Source: Oscillospiraceae bacterium (GTDB lineage Bacteria; Bacillota; Clostridia; Oscillospirales; Acutalibacteraceae). Taken from it: 53,067 nucleotides of DNA. Under the pieces are notes generated by a model. It made no database searches and had not been told where the DNA came from. It saw only the letters and a program-made list of their open reading frames with translations. Position numbers and translations under genes: made by a program. Shown in pieces: positions 27,070 through 38,042 of this stretch; positions within the stretch are counted from its first letter, which is position 1; the number at the start of each line of letters is the position of its first letter. The stretch is from the NCBI GenBank assembly GCA_902762875.1, contig CACWPS010000008.1, positions 1 to 53,067 on the forward strand, in the 5' to 3' direction.

Positions 27070-28308
27070 ATGAATTTTTTTGACGAGCTTAAAAATTTTG
27101 ACCCGCAGGTAGCGGATGCCTGCAATTTAGAGCTTGAGCGCCAACAGCACAATATCGAGCTTATCGCTTCGGAAAACATTGTTTCAAAGGCGGTGCTTTT
27201 AGCCGCAGGAGGCGTGCTTACAAATAAATACGCCGAAGGATATCCCTCTAAGCGTTACTACGGCGGCTGTCAGTATGTTGATATTGTAGAAAACATCGCC
27301 CGTGAGCGTGCTAAAGAGCTGTTCGGAGCGGAGCACGCAAATGTTCAGCCCCACAGTGGCGCTAACGCAAACCTTGCGGTTTTCTTTGCCCTTTTACAGC
27401 CTGGTGACACCGTAATGGGTATGAATTTAAGCGAGGGCGGTCACCTTTCCCACGGCTCGCCTGTAAATATTTCGGGTAAGTACTTTAACATAGTTCCTTA
27501 CGGCGTAAATCCCGTAACCGAAATGATAGATTACGATAAAATGCGTGAAATAGCTTTAGAGTGCAAGCCTAAAATGATTGTTGTAGGCGCAAGCGCATAT
27601 TCAAGGGTAATTGACTTTAAGCGTTGCCGTGAGATTGCCGATGAAGTAGGCGCTTACCTTATGGTGGATATGGCACATATTGCGGGACTTATTGCCGCAG
27701 GACTGCACCCCTCCCCCGTACCCTATGCAGATGTTGTAACCACAACCACACACAAGACCTTAAGAGGGCCGAGAGGGGGATTAATTCTCTGCCGCGAGGA
27801 ATACGCGAAGCAAATAGATAAGGCGGTTTTCCCGGGAACTCAGGGCGGCCCGCTTATGCACATTATCGCCGCTAAAGCTGTGGCCTTGGGAGAAGCTTTA
27901 ACACCTGAATTTAAGGAGTATCAAACCCAGATTGTAAAGAATGCCACCGCCCTTTGCGAGGGATTAAAGGCTGAGGGTCTCGACATCGTTTCAGGCGGTA
28001 CAGACAATCACCTTATGCTCTTAAAGCTTATAAAGAACGGCATTACGGGCAAGGAGCTTGAGCACAGGCTTGACGAGGTACACATTACCGCCAACAAGAA
28101 CACCGTACCCTGCGACCCCCAGAGTCCCTTTATCACAAGCGGTCTTAGAATCGGTACTCCCGCTGTCACCACCCGGGGCTTTAAGGAGCCGGAAATGGCA
28201 AAAATCGCCAAGTGGATAACCACAGCGATAAACGATTTTGATAATAATAAGGACAGAATTTCCGACGAGGTACAAGAGCTTTGCTCCCACTTCCCGATTT
28301 ACGGATAA
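27070..28308 (+). CDS. glyA: Serine hydroxymethyltransferase
   Basis: PLP enzyme that makes glycine and 5,10-methylene-THF from serine, giving two purine inputs at once. The 412-residue protein has the N-terminal [31 protein letters not shown], and the PLP lysine in [16 protein letters not shown]. Its place in this operon couples C1 supply with purine synthesis. Confidence 0.97.
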   Translation: MNFFDELKNFDPQVADACNLELERQQHNIELIASENIVSKAVLLAAGGVLTNKYAEGYPSKRYYGGCQYVDIVENIARERAKELFGAEHANVQPHSGANANLAVFFALLQPGDTVMGMNLSEGGHLSHGSPVNISGKYFNIVPYGVNPVTEMIDYDKMREIALECKPKMIVVGASAYSRVIDFKRCREIADEVGAYLMVDMAHIAGLIAAGLHPSPVPYADVVTTTTHKTLRGPRGGLILCREEYAKQIDKAVFPGTQGGPLMHIIAAKAVALGEALTPEFKEYQTQIVKNATALCEGLKAEGLDIVSGGTDNHLMLLKLIKNGITGKELEHRLDEVHITANKNTVPCDPQSPFITSGLRIGTPAVTTRGFKEPEMAKIAKWITTAINDFDNNKDRISDEVQELCSHFPIYG

Positions 28309-28325
28309 GCTTTAGAGGTAATGCA

Positions 28326-29597
28326 ATGAAAGTAATGGTAATAGGCGGCGGCGGACGAGAGCACGCCATAATTAAAAAGCTAAAGGAAAACGATGAAATC
28401 ACAAAGCTTTACGCCCTGCCCGGCAACGGCGGAATGGCAGAGGATGCAGAATGTGTTAATATCGGCGCAAAGGATATAGAAAAGCAGGTTGAGTTTGCAA
28501 AGGAAAACGGTATTGATTACGCTGTTGTAGCCCCCGATGATCCGCTTGTTTTAGGCGCAGTTGACGCTCTTACAGCGGCGGGTATCCCCTGCTTCGGTCC
28601 CGATAAAAAGGCGGCTATAATTGAGGGTAGTAAGGTTTTTTCAAAAAATCTTATGAAAAAATACGGCATTCCCACAGCCGAATACGAGGTTTTCGATAAC
28701 GCCGATGCCGCCCTTTCCTACCTTGAAACTGCCACTATTCCCACCGTTGTAAAGGCGGACGGCTTGGCACTCGGTAAGGGTGTTATTATCGCAAACACCC
28801 GTGATGAAGCCAAAGAGGCTGTTCGCTCCATAATGGAGGAAAAGAAATTCGGCGAAAGCGGCGCTAAAATTGTAATTGAGGAATTTTTAACAGGCCCCGA
28901 GGTTTCGGTTCTTTCCTTTACCGACGGTAAAACCCTCGTTCCTATGGTTTCCTCAATGGACCACAAGCGTGCCCTTGACGGCGATATGGGACTTAACACA
29001 GGCGGTATGGGCACTATTGCTCCAAACCCCTATTATACCGATAAAATAGCACAGGAATGTATGGAAAAAATCTTTATTCCTACAGTAAACGCAATGAACG
29101 CCGAGGGGCGCACCTTTAAGGGATGTCTTTACTTTGGACTTATGCTGACCGAAAAAGGGCCTAAGGTTATAGAGTACAACTGCCGTTTCGGCGACCCCGA
29201 AACACAGGTGGTTTTGCCGCTTCTTGACAGCGATTTGTTTACAATTATGCGTGCTGTAACAGACGGCACATTGGGTGAAACCGAGGTCAAATTTAAAAAT
29301 GAAAATGCGGCTTGCGTTGTCATGGCATCAAAGGGCTACCCCGAAAAATATGAAAGCGGCTTTGAGCTTAAAATTGATAATTCTGTAAAGGACAGCGTTT
29401 ATGTCGCGGGCGCAAAATGTGAAAACGGCAGGCTTTTAACCGCAGGCGGACGGGTATTAGGCATTACCGCTACTGCCGATACTCTGGAAAACGCTATTAA
29501 TAAAGCATACGAAAAGGTCGGCAAGGTAGATTTTCAAAACGCCTTCTACCGCAAGGATATAGGCGCTAAAGCCCTTAAAGCAAAGGAGAGAAATTAA
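28326..29597 (+). CDS. purD: GAR synthetase (PurD)
   Basis: Joins phosphoribosylamine and glycine. The 423-residue ATP-grasp protein starts with KVMVIGGGGREHAIIKKL and has ADGLALGKGV, the signature NTGGMGTIAPNPY and RFGDPETQV. ATG 28326 follows TTAGAGGT; an upstream in-frame TTG inside glyA is less likely. Its stop overlaps the purL start by one base (TAATG). Confidence 0.96.
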   Translation: MKVMVIGGGGREHAIIKKLKENDEITKLYALPGNGGMAEDAECVNIGAKDIEKQVEFAKENGIDYAVVAPDDPLVLGAVDALTAAGIPCFGPDKKAAIIEGSKVFSKNLMKKYGIPTAEYEVFDNADAALSYLETATIPTVVKADGLALGKGVIIANTRDEAKEAVRSIMEEKKFGESGAKIVIEEFLTGPEVSVLSFTDGKTLVPMVSSMDHKRALDGDMGLNTGGMGTIAPNPYYTDKIAQECMEKIFIPTVNAMNAEGRTFKGCLYFGLMLTEKGPKVIEYNCRFGDPETQVVLPLLDSDLFTIMRAVTDGTLGETEVKFKNENAACVVMASKGYPEKYESGFELKIDNSVKDSVYVAGAKCENGRLLTAGGRVLGITATADTLENAINKAYEKVGKVDFQNAFYRKDIGAKALKAKERN

Positions 29598-32500
29598 TGG
29601 TATACCGTGTATTTACCGAAAAGAAGAAGGAGCTTGCAAATGAAGCAAGAGCGCTCCTTTCGGATATTAACGGGCTTTTACAGATAAGCTCTGTAACTGA
29701 TGTCCGTGTGATCAACCGTTATGATGCCGAAAACATAACCGAAGATTTATTTAATTATGCGGTGAAAACCGTATTTTCCGAGCCGCAGCTTGATATTACA
29801 TATTATGAGCTTCAAAATGACGGTGCGGTAATTTTTGCTGTAGAATATCTCCCGGGTCAATTTGACCAGCGTGCCGACTCTGCGGCACAGTGTATTCAGC
29901 TTATCTCAAAGGGCGACCGCCCCGTAATCCGTACCGCAAAGGTATATATGCTTTACGGAAATATCACCGAAGACGAGCTAAGTGCTATCAAAAAGCATGT
30001 TATAAACCCTGTTGAGGCAAGAGAGGCAGTACTCGAAATCCCCAAGACCTTAAAGGCGGATTACGATATTCCCGAAACGGTTGCTACACTTGATGGCTTT
30101 ATAGAACTTGACCGTGCGGGACTTGAAAATTTCGTAAAGCAGTACAGCCTTGCAATGGATACGGACGATATCGCCTTTTGTCAGGATTACTTTAAATCTG
30201 AACACCGTGACCCCACAATGACCGAAATCAGAATGATAGACACTTATTGGTCGGATCATTGCCGTCATACAACATTTTTAACCAATCTTGACGGTGCTGT
30301 TTTCGAGGACGAGCTAATCCAAAGCACATATGAGGATTACCTAAATGTCCGCAAGGAATTGGGCAGAACAAAGCCTATTTGCCTTATGGACTTAGCTACC
30401 GTTGCGGTTAAATACCTTAAAAAGCAGGGTAAGCTTGACAAGCTCGACGAGTCCGAGGAAATAAACGCCTGCACCGTTAAAATCAAGGTTGATGTTGACG
30501 GTAAAGAGGAAGATTGGCTCCTGCTTTTCAAGAACGAAACCCACAACCACCCCACCGAGATTGAGCCCTTCGGCGGTGCGGCTACCTGCATAGGCGGCGC
30601 TATCAGAGACCCCCTTTCGGGCAGGTCATATGTTTACGGCGCAATGCGTGTGACGGGTGCCGCTAATCCCCTTAAAAAGGTAAGCGAAACTATCCCGGGT
30701 AAGCTTCCCCAAAGAAAGCTTGTGACCACTGCGGCAGACGGGTATTCCTCATACGGCAACCAGATAGGTCTTGCCACGGGAATTGTGGACGAAATTTATC
30801 ATGACGGCTACGCCGCAAAGCGCATGGAAATTGGTGCGGTAATCGCTGCCGCCCCTGCAGAGAATGTAAGGCGTGAGTGTCCCGAAGAGGGTGATGTTGT
30901 AATACTCTTAGGCGGCAGAACAGGTCGTGACGGCTGCGGCGGTGCTACAGGCTCTTCAAAGTCCCACACTATGGAATCTCTTGAAACCTGCGGTGCAGAG
31001 GTACAAAAGGGTAACGCACCCGAGGAAAGAAAGCTCCAAAGGCTGTTTAGAAACCCCAAAGCCACCCGTATGATTAAGCGCTGTAACGATTTTGGCGCAG
31101 GCGGTGTTTCGGTTGCGGTAGGAGAGCTTGCAGACGGACTTAACATTGACCTTAACGCTGTACCGAAAAAGTATGACGGACTTGACGGTACCGAGCTTGC
31201 AATAAGCGAATCGCAGGAAAGAATGGCAGTTGTTGTCGAGAAAGAAAATGTAGAAGCCTTTATAAAACTTGCAAACGAGGAAAACCTTGAGGCTACTCCC
31301 GTTGCGGTGGTAACCGCAGAGCCTCGCCTTGTAATGCGTTGGAACGGCAAGGAAATAGTAAATATAAGCCGTGAATTCTTAAACTCCAACGGTGCCGAAA
31401 AGCACATAACTGCTACGGTTGAAAAGCCGCAGGATTACAATATTCCCGTTTGCGGCGGCTTTACCGAGAATTATAAAGCACTTGCAGAAGACCTTAATAT
31501 ATGCTCAAAGCGTGGTCTTTCCGAGCAGTTCGACTCAACCATTGGTGCGGGTACTGTGCTTATGCCCTTTGGCGGTAAAAATCAGCTTACCCCCATTCAG
31601 GCAATGGTGCAGAAAATTTCGGTGGAAAAGAAGCATACCGACGATTGTTCCTTAATGGCGTGGGGCTACAACCCCTTTATAACCGAAAAAAGCCCCTACC
31701 ACGGCGCATATTTGGCGGTTGTAGAATCCGTCTGCAAGCTTATTGCGACAGGTGCGGAATTTAAGGATGTATACCTTACCTTCCAGGAATACTTCGAGCG
31801 CTTAGGTAAGGACTCTAAGCGCTGGGGCAAGCCCCTTGCGGCGCTTTTAGGTGCATTCAAGGCGCAGACCGAGTACGGCATAGGCTCAATAGGCGGTAAG
31901 GACTCAATGAGCGGAAGCTTTGAACAGCTTGATGTTCCCCCTGCCCTTGTTTCCTTTGCAGTTACAACCTCAAAAACAAAGAATATCATTTCTCCCGAAT
32001 TTAAAAAGGCGGGCAGCAAAGTAGTATTGCTTGCACCCATTTACGATGAGAATACCAACCTACCCAACACCAAGTCACAAATCAGAATATTTAACCGTGT
32101 AACAGAGCTTATGCGTGAAGGCAAGGTGCTTTCCGCCTATACCCCCACCTTAGGCGGTATATCCGAGGCTGTTATGAAGATGTGCTTTGGTAACGGGTTA
32201 GGCTTTAAGTTCCACCCCAGTATGTGTGAAAGTGCTATTTTCAGCTATTGCTACGGAAGCTTTATTCTTGAGGTTACCGAGGATATTGATGATGCAATCG
32301 ATATAGGTAATGTAACAGATGACGGTAAGCTTACCTTTGCCTTTAAACAGGAAGAGATTGAGCTTGATACTTTATTTAACATCTATGAAAACAAGCTTGA
32401 GAGCGTTTACCGCTGTAATATTAAAGACAGTAAGTCACCTATGACCAACTTCTCTTTCACTGCCGAAAAGCGTGTTGCACCTGCGGTTAAAACAGCCAAA

Positions 32501-33295
32501 CCGCATGTGCTTATCCCTGTATTTCCAGGCACTAACTGCGAGTATGACAGCGCAAAGGTTATGCGTGATGCGGGCGCCGAGCCTGAGATTTTCGTTATTA
32601 ATAACCTTACCCCGTCGGCTGTTGCAAAAAGCGTTGACAGCTTTGCAGAAAAGCTCAAATCAGCTCAAATGGTATTTATTCCAGGCGGATTTTCGGGAGG
32701 TGACGAGCCTGACGGAAGCGGTAAGTTTATAACTGCATTCTTTAGAAACGCCGCTGTTAAGGAGGAGGTTACAAGACTTCTTGAGGACAGAGACGGCCTT
32801 ATGTGCGGTATCTGCAACGGTTTCCAAGCGCTTATTAAGTTAGGACTTGTTCCTTACGGTAAGATTATCGATACCGATGAGCATTGCCCCACACTTACAT
32901 TTAACACCATATCCCGTCACCAGTCAAAGATAGTACGCACAAGGATAGCTTCAAACAAGTCGCCTTGGCTTGCCCAGACCAATGTGGGCGAGATATACAG
33001 CGTGCCGATTTCCCACGGTGAGGGACGGTTTATAGCAGATGAAGAATTAATCAAAAAGTTAGCCGAAAACGGACAAATTGCAACCCAGTATGTTGACCTT
33101 AATGGCAATGCCACAAGCGATGTTCACTTCAACCCGAATGACTCTATGTATGCTATTGAGGGCATCACCTCGCCTGACGGCAGAGTATTCGGTAAAATGG
33201 GTCACTCTGAGCGCTATGCCACCGACCTTTACAAAAATGTGGCCGGCAACTATGATATTAAAATGTTCACATCTGCGGTAAAATACTTTAAGTAA
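29597..33295 (+). CDS. purL: FGAM synthetase, single-chain PurL
   Basis: Converts FGAR to FGAM with glutamine and ATP. The 1232-residue chain carries PurS-like, synthetase and glutaminase parts in one polypeptide: [13 protein letters not shown] and [24 protein letters not shown] (about residues 215-340), a second AIRS half, and a C-terminal class I glutaminase with the Cys nucleophile in [15 protein letters not shown] (about residue 1072) and HGEGRF. Separate purS and purQ are therefore not expected. Slightly shorter than the proteobacterial PurL, as is typical in Clostridia. Confidence 0.96.
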   Translation: MVYRVFTEKKKELANEARALLSDINGLLQISSVTDVRVINRYDAENITEDLFNYAVKTVFSEPQLDITYYELQNDGAVIFAVEYLPGQFDQRADSAAQCIQLISKGDRPVIRTAKVYMLYGNITEDELSAIKKHVINPVEAREAVLEIPKTLKADYDIPETVATLDGFIELDRAGLENFVKQYSLAMDTDDIAFCQDYFKSEHRDPTMTEIRMIDTYWSDHCRHTTFLTNLDGAVFEDELIQSTYEDYLNVRKELGRTKPICLMDLATVAVKYLKKQGKLDKLDESEEINACTVKIKVDVDGKEEDWLLLFKNETHNHPTEIEPFGGAATCIGGAIRDPLSGRSYVYGAMRVTGAANPLKKVSETIPGKLPQRKLVTTAADGYSSYGNQIGLATGIVDEIYHDGYAAKRMEIGAVIAAAPAENVRRECPEEGDVVILLGGRTGRDGCGGATGSSKSHTMESLETCGAEVQKGNAPEERKLQRLFRNPKATRMIKRCNDFGAGGVSVAVGELADGLNIDLNAVPKKYDGLDGTELAISESQERMAVVVEKENVEAFIKLANEENLEATPVAVVTAEPRLVMRWNGKEIVNISREFLNSNGAEKHITATVEKPQDYNIPVCGGFTENYKALAEDLNICSKRGLSEQFDSTIGAGTVLMPFGGKNQLTPIQAMVQKISVEKKHTDDCSLMAWGYNPFITEKSPYHGAYLAVVESVCKLIATGAEFKDVYLTFQEYFERLGKDSKRWGKPLAALLGAFKAQTEYGIGSIGGKDSMSGSFEQLDVPPALVSFAVTTSKTKNIISPEFKKAGSKVVLLAPIYDENTNLPNTKSQIRIFNRVTELMREGKVLSAYTPTLGGISEAVMKMCFGNGLGFKFHPSMCESAIFSYCYGSFILEVTEDIDDAIDIGNVTDDGKLTFAFKQEEIELDTLFNIYENKLESVYRCNIKDSKSPMTNFSFTAEKRVAPAVKTAKPHVLIPVFPGTNCEYDSAKVMRDAGAEPEIFVINNLTPSAVAKSVDSFAEKLKSAQMVFIPGGFSGGDEPDGSGKFITAFFRNAAVKEEVTRLLEDRDGLMCGICNGFQALIKLGLVPYGKIIDTDEHCPTLTFNTISRHQSKIVRTRIASNKSPWLAQTNVGEIYSVPISHGEGRFIADEELIKKLAENGQIATQYVDLNGNATSDVHFNPNDSMYAIEGITSPDGRVFGKMGHSERYATDLYKNVAGNYDIKMFTSAVKYFK

Positions 33296-33306
33296 GGAGA
33301 CCAAAA

Positions 33307-34983
33307 ATGGCTTATTTAACCGATATTGAAATAGCACAGCAGTGCGAAATGAAGCCGATAACCGAGATTGCGAAGAATGCGGGTATCGACGAAAAATACA
33401 TTGAGCAGTACGGCAGATACAAGGCAAAGCTCGACCTTTCCCTCTTAAATGAGAGCAAAAGGGCTAACGGCAAGCTTGTACTCGTAACCGCTATCACCCC
33501 CACCCCCGCAGGCGAGGGCAAAACAACCACCACAATCGGCCTTGCGGACGGTATGAAGCGTATAGGCAAAAGCGTTGCGGTGGCTTTGCGTGAGCCGTCT
33601 TTAGGCCCTGTTTTCGGAATCAAAGGCGGTGCCGCAGGCGGCGGATATGCTCAGGTAGTGCCTATGGAGGACATTAACCTGCATTTTACAGGGGATTTCC
33701 ACGCAATAGGAGCGGCCAACAATCTCCTTGCCGCTATGCTTGATAACCATATTCAGCAGGGCAACGCCCTTGGAATTGACCCCCGCAAAATCACCTGGAA
33801 GCGCTGTGTTGATATGAACGACAGACAGCTTCGCTTTGTTGTTGACGGTCTGGGCGGTAAGGTAAACGGCGTTCCCCGTGAGGACGGCTTTGATATTACC
33901 GTTGCAAGTGAAATTATGGCAGTGCTGTGTCTTTCCAACTCCATTTCCGACCTTAAAGACCGCCTTTCCCGCATAATTGTGGGCTACACCTATGACGATA
34001 AGCCCGTTACGGCGGGTGAGCTTAAGGCGGCGGGCGCAATGGCAGCACTTTTAAAGGACGCTATAAAGCCCAACCTTGTGCAGACACTTGAGGGTACTCC
34101 CGCTTTCGTACACGGCGGACCCTTTGCTAACATAGCCCACGGCTGTAACTCGGTTACCGCCACAAAAATTGCTATGAAAACCGCCGATTACGCTATAACC
34201 GAGGCGGGCTTCGGTGCTGATTTGGGTGCAGAAAAGTTCCTTGATATTAAATGCCGTGTTGCGGGTCTTACCCCCTCTGCTGTGGTTGTGGTTGCTACCG
34301 TAAGGGCACTTAAAATGCATGGCGGTCTTGATAAAAAGAGCCTTGACACCGAAAATCTTACTGCCCTCGAACAGGGTATTCCCAATCTTCTGCGTCATGT
34401 ATCCAACATTAAAAATGTATATAAGCTACCCTGCGTAGTTGCGGTAAACCGCTTTCCCACCGATACCGATAATGAAATCAACTTCATTATCGAGAAGTGC
34501 AAGGAATTGGGCGTTAATGTTGTGCTCTCCACCGTCTGGGCAGACGGCGGCAAGGGAGGCGAGGAATTAGCAAAAGAGGTTGTACGCCTTTGCGAGGAAG
34601 AAAAGGGCGATTTTACCTACAGCTATTCCCTTGAAGGCTCTATTGAGGATAAGATTGAGGCGGTAGTTAAGAAGGTTTACGGCGGAAACGGTATATCTGT
34701 TCTCCCCGCCGCTAAGAAACAGATTGAAAAACTTACCGAGCTTGGTTTCTCAAATCTTCCTGTTTGTATTGCCAAAACCCAGTACAGCTTTTCGGATAAT
34801 CCCGCTCTATTAGGTGCTCCCGAAGACTTTACCGTAACGGTTAAAAATGTTAAAATCTCGGCTGGAGCGGGCTTTATAGTAGTCCTTACAGGGGATATTA
34901 TGACTATGCCGGGACTTCCCAAAGCCCCCGCCGCAGAGCGCATTGATATTGACGAAAACGGCAAAATCACAGGTCTTTTCTAA
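33307..34983 (+). CDS. fhs: Formate-tetrahydrofolate ligase
   Basis: Makes 10-formyl-THF from formate, THF and ATP. The 558-residue protein has the P-loop region [43 protein letters not shown] and the C-terminal [20 protein letters not shown]. Normal length. Last gene of the operon, directly replenishing the cofactor whose shortage the ZTP riboswitch reports. fhs is one of the known gene partners of this riboswitch class. Confidence 0.97.
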   Translation: MAYLTDIEIAQQCEMKPITEIAKNAGIDEKYIEQYGRYKAKLDLSLLNESKRANGKLVLVTAITPTPAGEGKTTTTIGLADGMKRIGKSVAVALREPSLGPVFGIKGGAAGGGYAQVVPMEDINLHFTGDFHAIGAANNLLAAMLDNHIQQGNALGIDPRKITWKRCVDMNDRQLRFVVDGLGGKVNGVPREDGFDITVASEIMAVLCLSNSISDLKDRLSRIIVGYTYDDKPVTAGELKAAGAMAALLKDAIKPNLVQTLEGTPAFVHGGPFANIAHGCNSVTATKIAMKTADYAITEAGFGADLGAEKFLDIKCRVAGLTPSAVVVVATVRALKMHGGLDKKSLDTENLTALEQGIPNLLRHVSNIKNVYKLPCVVAVNRFPTDTDNEINFIIEKCKELGVNVVLSTVWADGGKGGEELAKEVVRLCEEEKGDFTYSYSLEGSIEDKIEAVVKKVYGGNGISVLPAAKKQIEKLTELGFSNLPVCIAKTQYSFSDNPALLGAPEDFTVTVKNVKISAGAGFIVVLTGDIMTMPGLPKAPAAERIDIDENGKITGLF

Positions 34984-34993
34984 TAAACAGTAT

Positions 34994-35040
34994 AAAGTAT
35001 GGCGGCAGGGTCACTTACCTGCCGCCGTTATTTTATACTT
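34994..35040. terminator. Two-way terminator between fhs and the Nudix gene
   Basis: A 9-bp GC stem GGCGGCAGG/CCTGCCGCC (35001-35009 with 35018-35026) is flanked by AAGTAT/ATACTT, giving an extended stem with T-rich DNA on the 3-prime side of each strand. It sits between convergent genes and would end both transcripts. Confidence 0.85.
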
Positions 35041-35047
35041 ATTAATT

Positions 35048-35596
35048 TTAAAGCTTGCCCTGATCCTTTAAGACTTTAAGCTTGAGCACCGCCGCCTGTG
35101 TTTTAGCGTCGGTAATTTCGCCCGATAAAATCATTTCTACCGCCTTGTCAAGCGGTATTTTTTCTACCGTTAAAAATTCATCATCATCAGGATTTTGCTC
35201 GCCGTAGGAAAGCCCCGTTGCGGCGTACATCCAGATTATTTCCCCGCAATATCCGGGTGACGGATAAAGCTTACCGAGAGGAATAAATTTTTCGGCAGTA
35301 GCACCCGTTTCCTCTTTCAGCTCCCGCCTTCCGCATTCAAAGGGGTCTTCCTCCGCACTGTCACGCTTGCCCGCAGGAATTTCGGGAATAATCTCCATAT
35401 AAGGATAGCGGAACTGCCTTACAAACAGCACCTCGTCATTGTCGGTAAGCGCCGCAACGCATACTCCGCCGTTATGCTCAACAACCTCACGAGTGGCAGT
35501 ATTTCCGTTAGGAAGCAGTGCCTTGTCCCGTCTAAGGCTGATAATTTTACCCTTATACATATACTCGGCTGAAATTTGTTTTTCTTCTAAATTCAT
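35048..35596 (-). CDS. Nudix hydrolase, ADP-ribose pyrophosphatase-like
   Basis: Probably cleaves ADP-ribose or a similar nucleoside diphosphate sugar. The 182-residue protein has a full Nudix box (GKRDSAEEDPFECGRREL followed by KEETGA) and the upstream VRQFRYPYMEIIPEIPAG segment typical of NudF/ADPRase. I chose the ATG giving MNLEEKQISAEYMYKGKII because AAGGTG precedes it; a longer frame reaching 35659 would run into the divergent promoter region. Confidence 0.9.
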   Translation of the reverse strand: MNLEEKQISAEYMYKGKIISLRRDKALLPNGNTATREVVEHNGGVCVAALTDNDEVLFVRQFRYPYMEIIPEIPAGKRDSAEEDPFECGRRELKEETGATAEKFIPLGKLYPSPGYCGEIIWMYAATGLSYGEQNPDDDEFLTVEKIPLDKAVEMILSGEITDAKTQAAVLKLKVLKDQGKL

Positions 35597-35651
35597 TAAA
35601 TACACCTTCCGTAAATATAATATATTATACTTTGTATTTGGAGTGAAAACA

Positions 35652-36554
35652 ATGGACAAGATAGTAAACGCCTTAGAATATGATTATTTCGGGCGCAAAA
35701 AGCTTATGGATAGTCTTTGCGATGAATATTATTTTCTAAAACGCAAGGTAATAGGCAGAAGCTGTGCGGGTCGTGACATAACCTCGCTTAAAATCGGCTC
35801 GGCAGAGGAATACAGCCTTATTACCGCCGCTTTCCACGGGAGCGAAAGCATCACCGCCGTGGTGCTCTTGATGTTTGTAGAAAAGCTTTGCGAAGCGATT
35901 AAGACAGACGGATACATAGGCGGTATTTCCGTCAGGCGGGCAATGAACGGCAGAGGGATTATTTTTGTTCCCTGCGTTAATCCTGACGGCTGTGAAATAT
36001 CCCTGCGTGGTGAAATTGCTTGCGGTGAACTTGCTCCGCAAATCAAAAAGCTATGTAAGGGCGATTTTACGCATTGGAATGCGAATCTTAGAGGAGTAGA
36101 TATTAACCATAATTTTGGTGCAGGGTGGGACGAACTGCACGAAAAGGAAATTAAGGCGGGAATATACTGCCCGGGCCCTACCCGATTTGGTGGCTACCGT
36201 CCCGAAAGCGAGCCGGAAACTTTAGCCTTAACCGAGCTTTGCAGAAAAACAAAAATCCGTCATGCAGTAGCCCTACATTCACAAGGCGAGGTTATCTACT
36301 GGTGCTACGGCGACTCCACTCCCCCACGCTCTAAAAAAATGGCTGAAATAATGGCAACCGCCTCAGGGTATGCCCTTGATACCCCTGTTGGAATAGCGGT
36401 AGGCGGCGGCTTCAAGGACTGGTTTATTACCGAGTTTAACCGCCCCGGGTTTACTGTAGAATTAGGTCTCGGAGAAAACCCGCTTCCCGCCTACTTGGCA
36501 GACGATATTTATAAAAAGGTTGAAAAAATGCTGATGTTAAGTGCGATTATGTAA
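35652..36554 (+). CDS. M14-family zinc carboxypeptidase (gamma-D-glutamyl-diamino acid peptidase-like)
   Basis: Predicted metallopeptidase of about 300 residues. It shows the zinc ligands HGSE (HxxE) near residue 60, the third ligand in ALHSQGEV, the substrate segment GVDINHNFGAGWDE and a C-terminal FTVELGLGENPLP with the catalytic Glu. These features resemble MpaA and Bacillus endopeptidase I enzymes that trim peptidoglycan peptides. No signal peptide, so it likely acts on recycled peptides inside the cell. The ATG at 35652 has GGAG nine bases upstream; a longer upstream frame is antisense to the Nudix gene. Confidence 0.85.
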   Translation: MDKIVNALEYDYFGRKKLMDSLCDEYYFLKRKVIGRSCAGRDITSLKIGSAEEYSLITAAFHGSESITAVVLLMFVEKLCEAIKTDGYIGGISVRRAMNGRGIIFVPCVNPDGCEISLRGEIACGELAPQIKKLCKGDFTHWNANLRGVDINHNFGAGWDELHEKEIKAGIYCPGPTRFGGYRPESEPETLALTELCRKTKIRHAVALHSQGEVIYWCYGDSTPPRSKKMAEIMATASGYALDTPVGIAVGGGFKDWFITEFNRPGFTVELGLGENPLPAYLADDIYKKVEKMLMLSAIM

Positions 36555-36566
36555 AAATACACTTTA

Positions 36567-36592
36567 GGGCAGATGCGAATTAGCATCTGCCC
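36567..36592. terminator. Two-way terminator between the M14 gene and oadA
   Basis: A perfect 10-bp stem GGGCAGATGC/GCATCTGCCC with a 6-nt loop lies between two convergent genes. T-rich DNA follows on the plus strand (ATTTGTAT) and a T-run (GTATTTTTAC) on the minus strand. Confidence 0.8.
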
Positions 36593-36603
36593 ATTTGTAT
36601 AAA

Positions 36604-38028
36604 TTATTCCGAAAGATCCTCAACTATAAGGGTGCGAACGCCGTTTTCATCGGTAACGGCTTTTGTCTCCTCGGGGGCCTTGTCACGCACGGCGAAGAAC
36701 TTTTCAGCAACCTGCGGGAAGAGTGCATAGCTTAATACATCTTCTTCGGACTTGCCAATGCCCTTATCCCTCATTTCCTTAGCGTAGTTAGTAAGCTCGG
36801 GTTCAAGCTGGTCGGCGGGACGGCAGGTAATAACCTTATCGTCGCCGATAGCCTTTTTGCGAACCTCCTCGTTTACGGGTGCGGGAAGTCTTCCGTACTC
36901 ACCACGCAAAAGCGCTTTGGATTCCTTGGTAACCATCTTGTAGCGCTCACCTGAAAGTACATTGAGCACCGCCTGAGTGCCGACAATCTGTGAGGTAGGA
37001 GTTACAAGGGGCGGGTAACCGAAATCTTCTCTTACCTTCGGTACCTCTGCAAGCACCTCGTAATATTTATCCTCGGCATTCGCCTGCTTAAGCTGAGAAA
37101 GCAGATTTGAAAGCATACCGCCGGGAACCTGATAAATAAGGGTCTTGGTATCAACATTAAGCACCTTGGGGTCGAGTATTCCCTCTGCCTTCATCTTGTC
37201 CGCAACAGTGCGGAAATGAGCCGCAACCTCGCTAAGCTGGGTAAGATCAAGCCCTGTATCTCTCGGAGTATCCTGTAAAGTAGCAACGAGAGCCTCAGTG
37301 GAGGGGTTAGCGGTACCATTTGCAAAGGGCGAAAGCGCACAGTCAACAATATCAACGCCCGCTTCTGCCGCCATAAGATAGGTCATATCCCCTGTACCTG
37401 TGGTGTTGTGGGTATGCAGATGAATCGGTACTGAAACATTTTCCTTAAGCTTTTTAACAAGTGAGTAAGCATTATAAGGAAGAAGCAGGTTTGCCATATC
37501 CTTAATACAGATAACATCTGCACCCATCTTCTCAAGGGTCTTTGCCAATTCAACAAAGTAATCCTCGTTATGAACGGGGCTTACGGTATAGCTCATTGCC
37601 GCCTCACAGATGCCGCCATACTTCTTACAGCTCTTCATCGCCTGCTCCATATTGCGGGTATCGTTAAGTGCGTCGAAAATACGGATTACATCGATACCGT
37701 TTTCAATCGACTTCTTAACAAACATATCAACAACATCATCGGCGTAATGCTTGTAGCCTAAGATGTTCTGACCACGCAAAAGCATTTGAAGCTTGGTGTT
37801 GGGCATATGCTTTTTGAGGGTGCGCAGTCTCTCCCATGGGTCTTCGTTAAGAAAACGCATACAAGAGTCAAAGGTGGCACCGCCCCAGCATTCAAGGCTC
37901 CAATAGCCTATTTTATCAAGCTTTTCAAGTGCGGGAATCATATCTTCCAGCTTCATTCTGGTTGCCGCCTGTGACTGGTGAGCGTCACGCAGAATGGTAT
38001 CGGTTATATATAATTTTTTGTTTTCCAT
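36604..38028 (-). CDS. oadA: Oxaloacetate decarboxylase-type carboxyltransferase, alpha subunit without biotin domain
   Basis: Transfers CO2 from oxaloacetate (or a related acid) to biotin in a sodium-pumping decarboxylase. The 474-residue protein starts with ITDTILRDAHQSQAATRMK and contains ECWGGATFDSCMRFL, VIRIFDALND and HLHTHNTTGTGDM, typical of the HMGL-like plus PYC_OADA domains. It stops after the conserved carboxylase domain; the biotin-carrier part is a separate gene two positions upstream. Last gene in the minus-strand operon. Confidence 0.93.
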   Translation of the reverse strand: MENKKLYITDTILRDAHQSQAATRMKLEDMIPALEKLDKIGYWSLECWGGATFDSCMRFLNEDPWERLRTLKKHMPNTKLQMLLRGQNILGYKHYADDVVDMFVKKSIENGIDVIRIFDALNDTRNMEQAMKSCKKYGGICEAAMSYTVSPVHNEDYFVELAKTLEKMGADVICIKDMANLLLPYNAYSLVKKLKENVSVPIHLHTHNTTGTGDMTYLMAAEAGVDIVDCALSPFANGTANPSTEALVATLQDTPRDTGLDLTQLSEVAAHFRTVADKMKAEGILDPKVLNVDTKTLIYQVPGGMLSNLLSQLKQANAEDKYYEVLAEVPKVREDFGYPPLVTPTSQIVGTQAVLNVLSGERYKMVTKESKALLRGEYGRLPAPVNEEVRKKAIGDDKVITCRPADQLEPELTNYAKEMRDKGIGKSEEDVLSYALFPQVAEKFFAVRDKAPEETKAVTDENGVRTLIVEDLSE

Positions 38029-38042
38029 TTATGTCACGCTCC

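Noticed and set aside
30808-31407. 199-codon open frame antisense to purL
   Set aside because: Serine/proline-rich low-complexity product opposite a strongly conserved gene, no ribosome site; a shadow frame.
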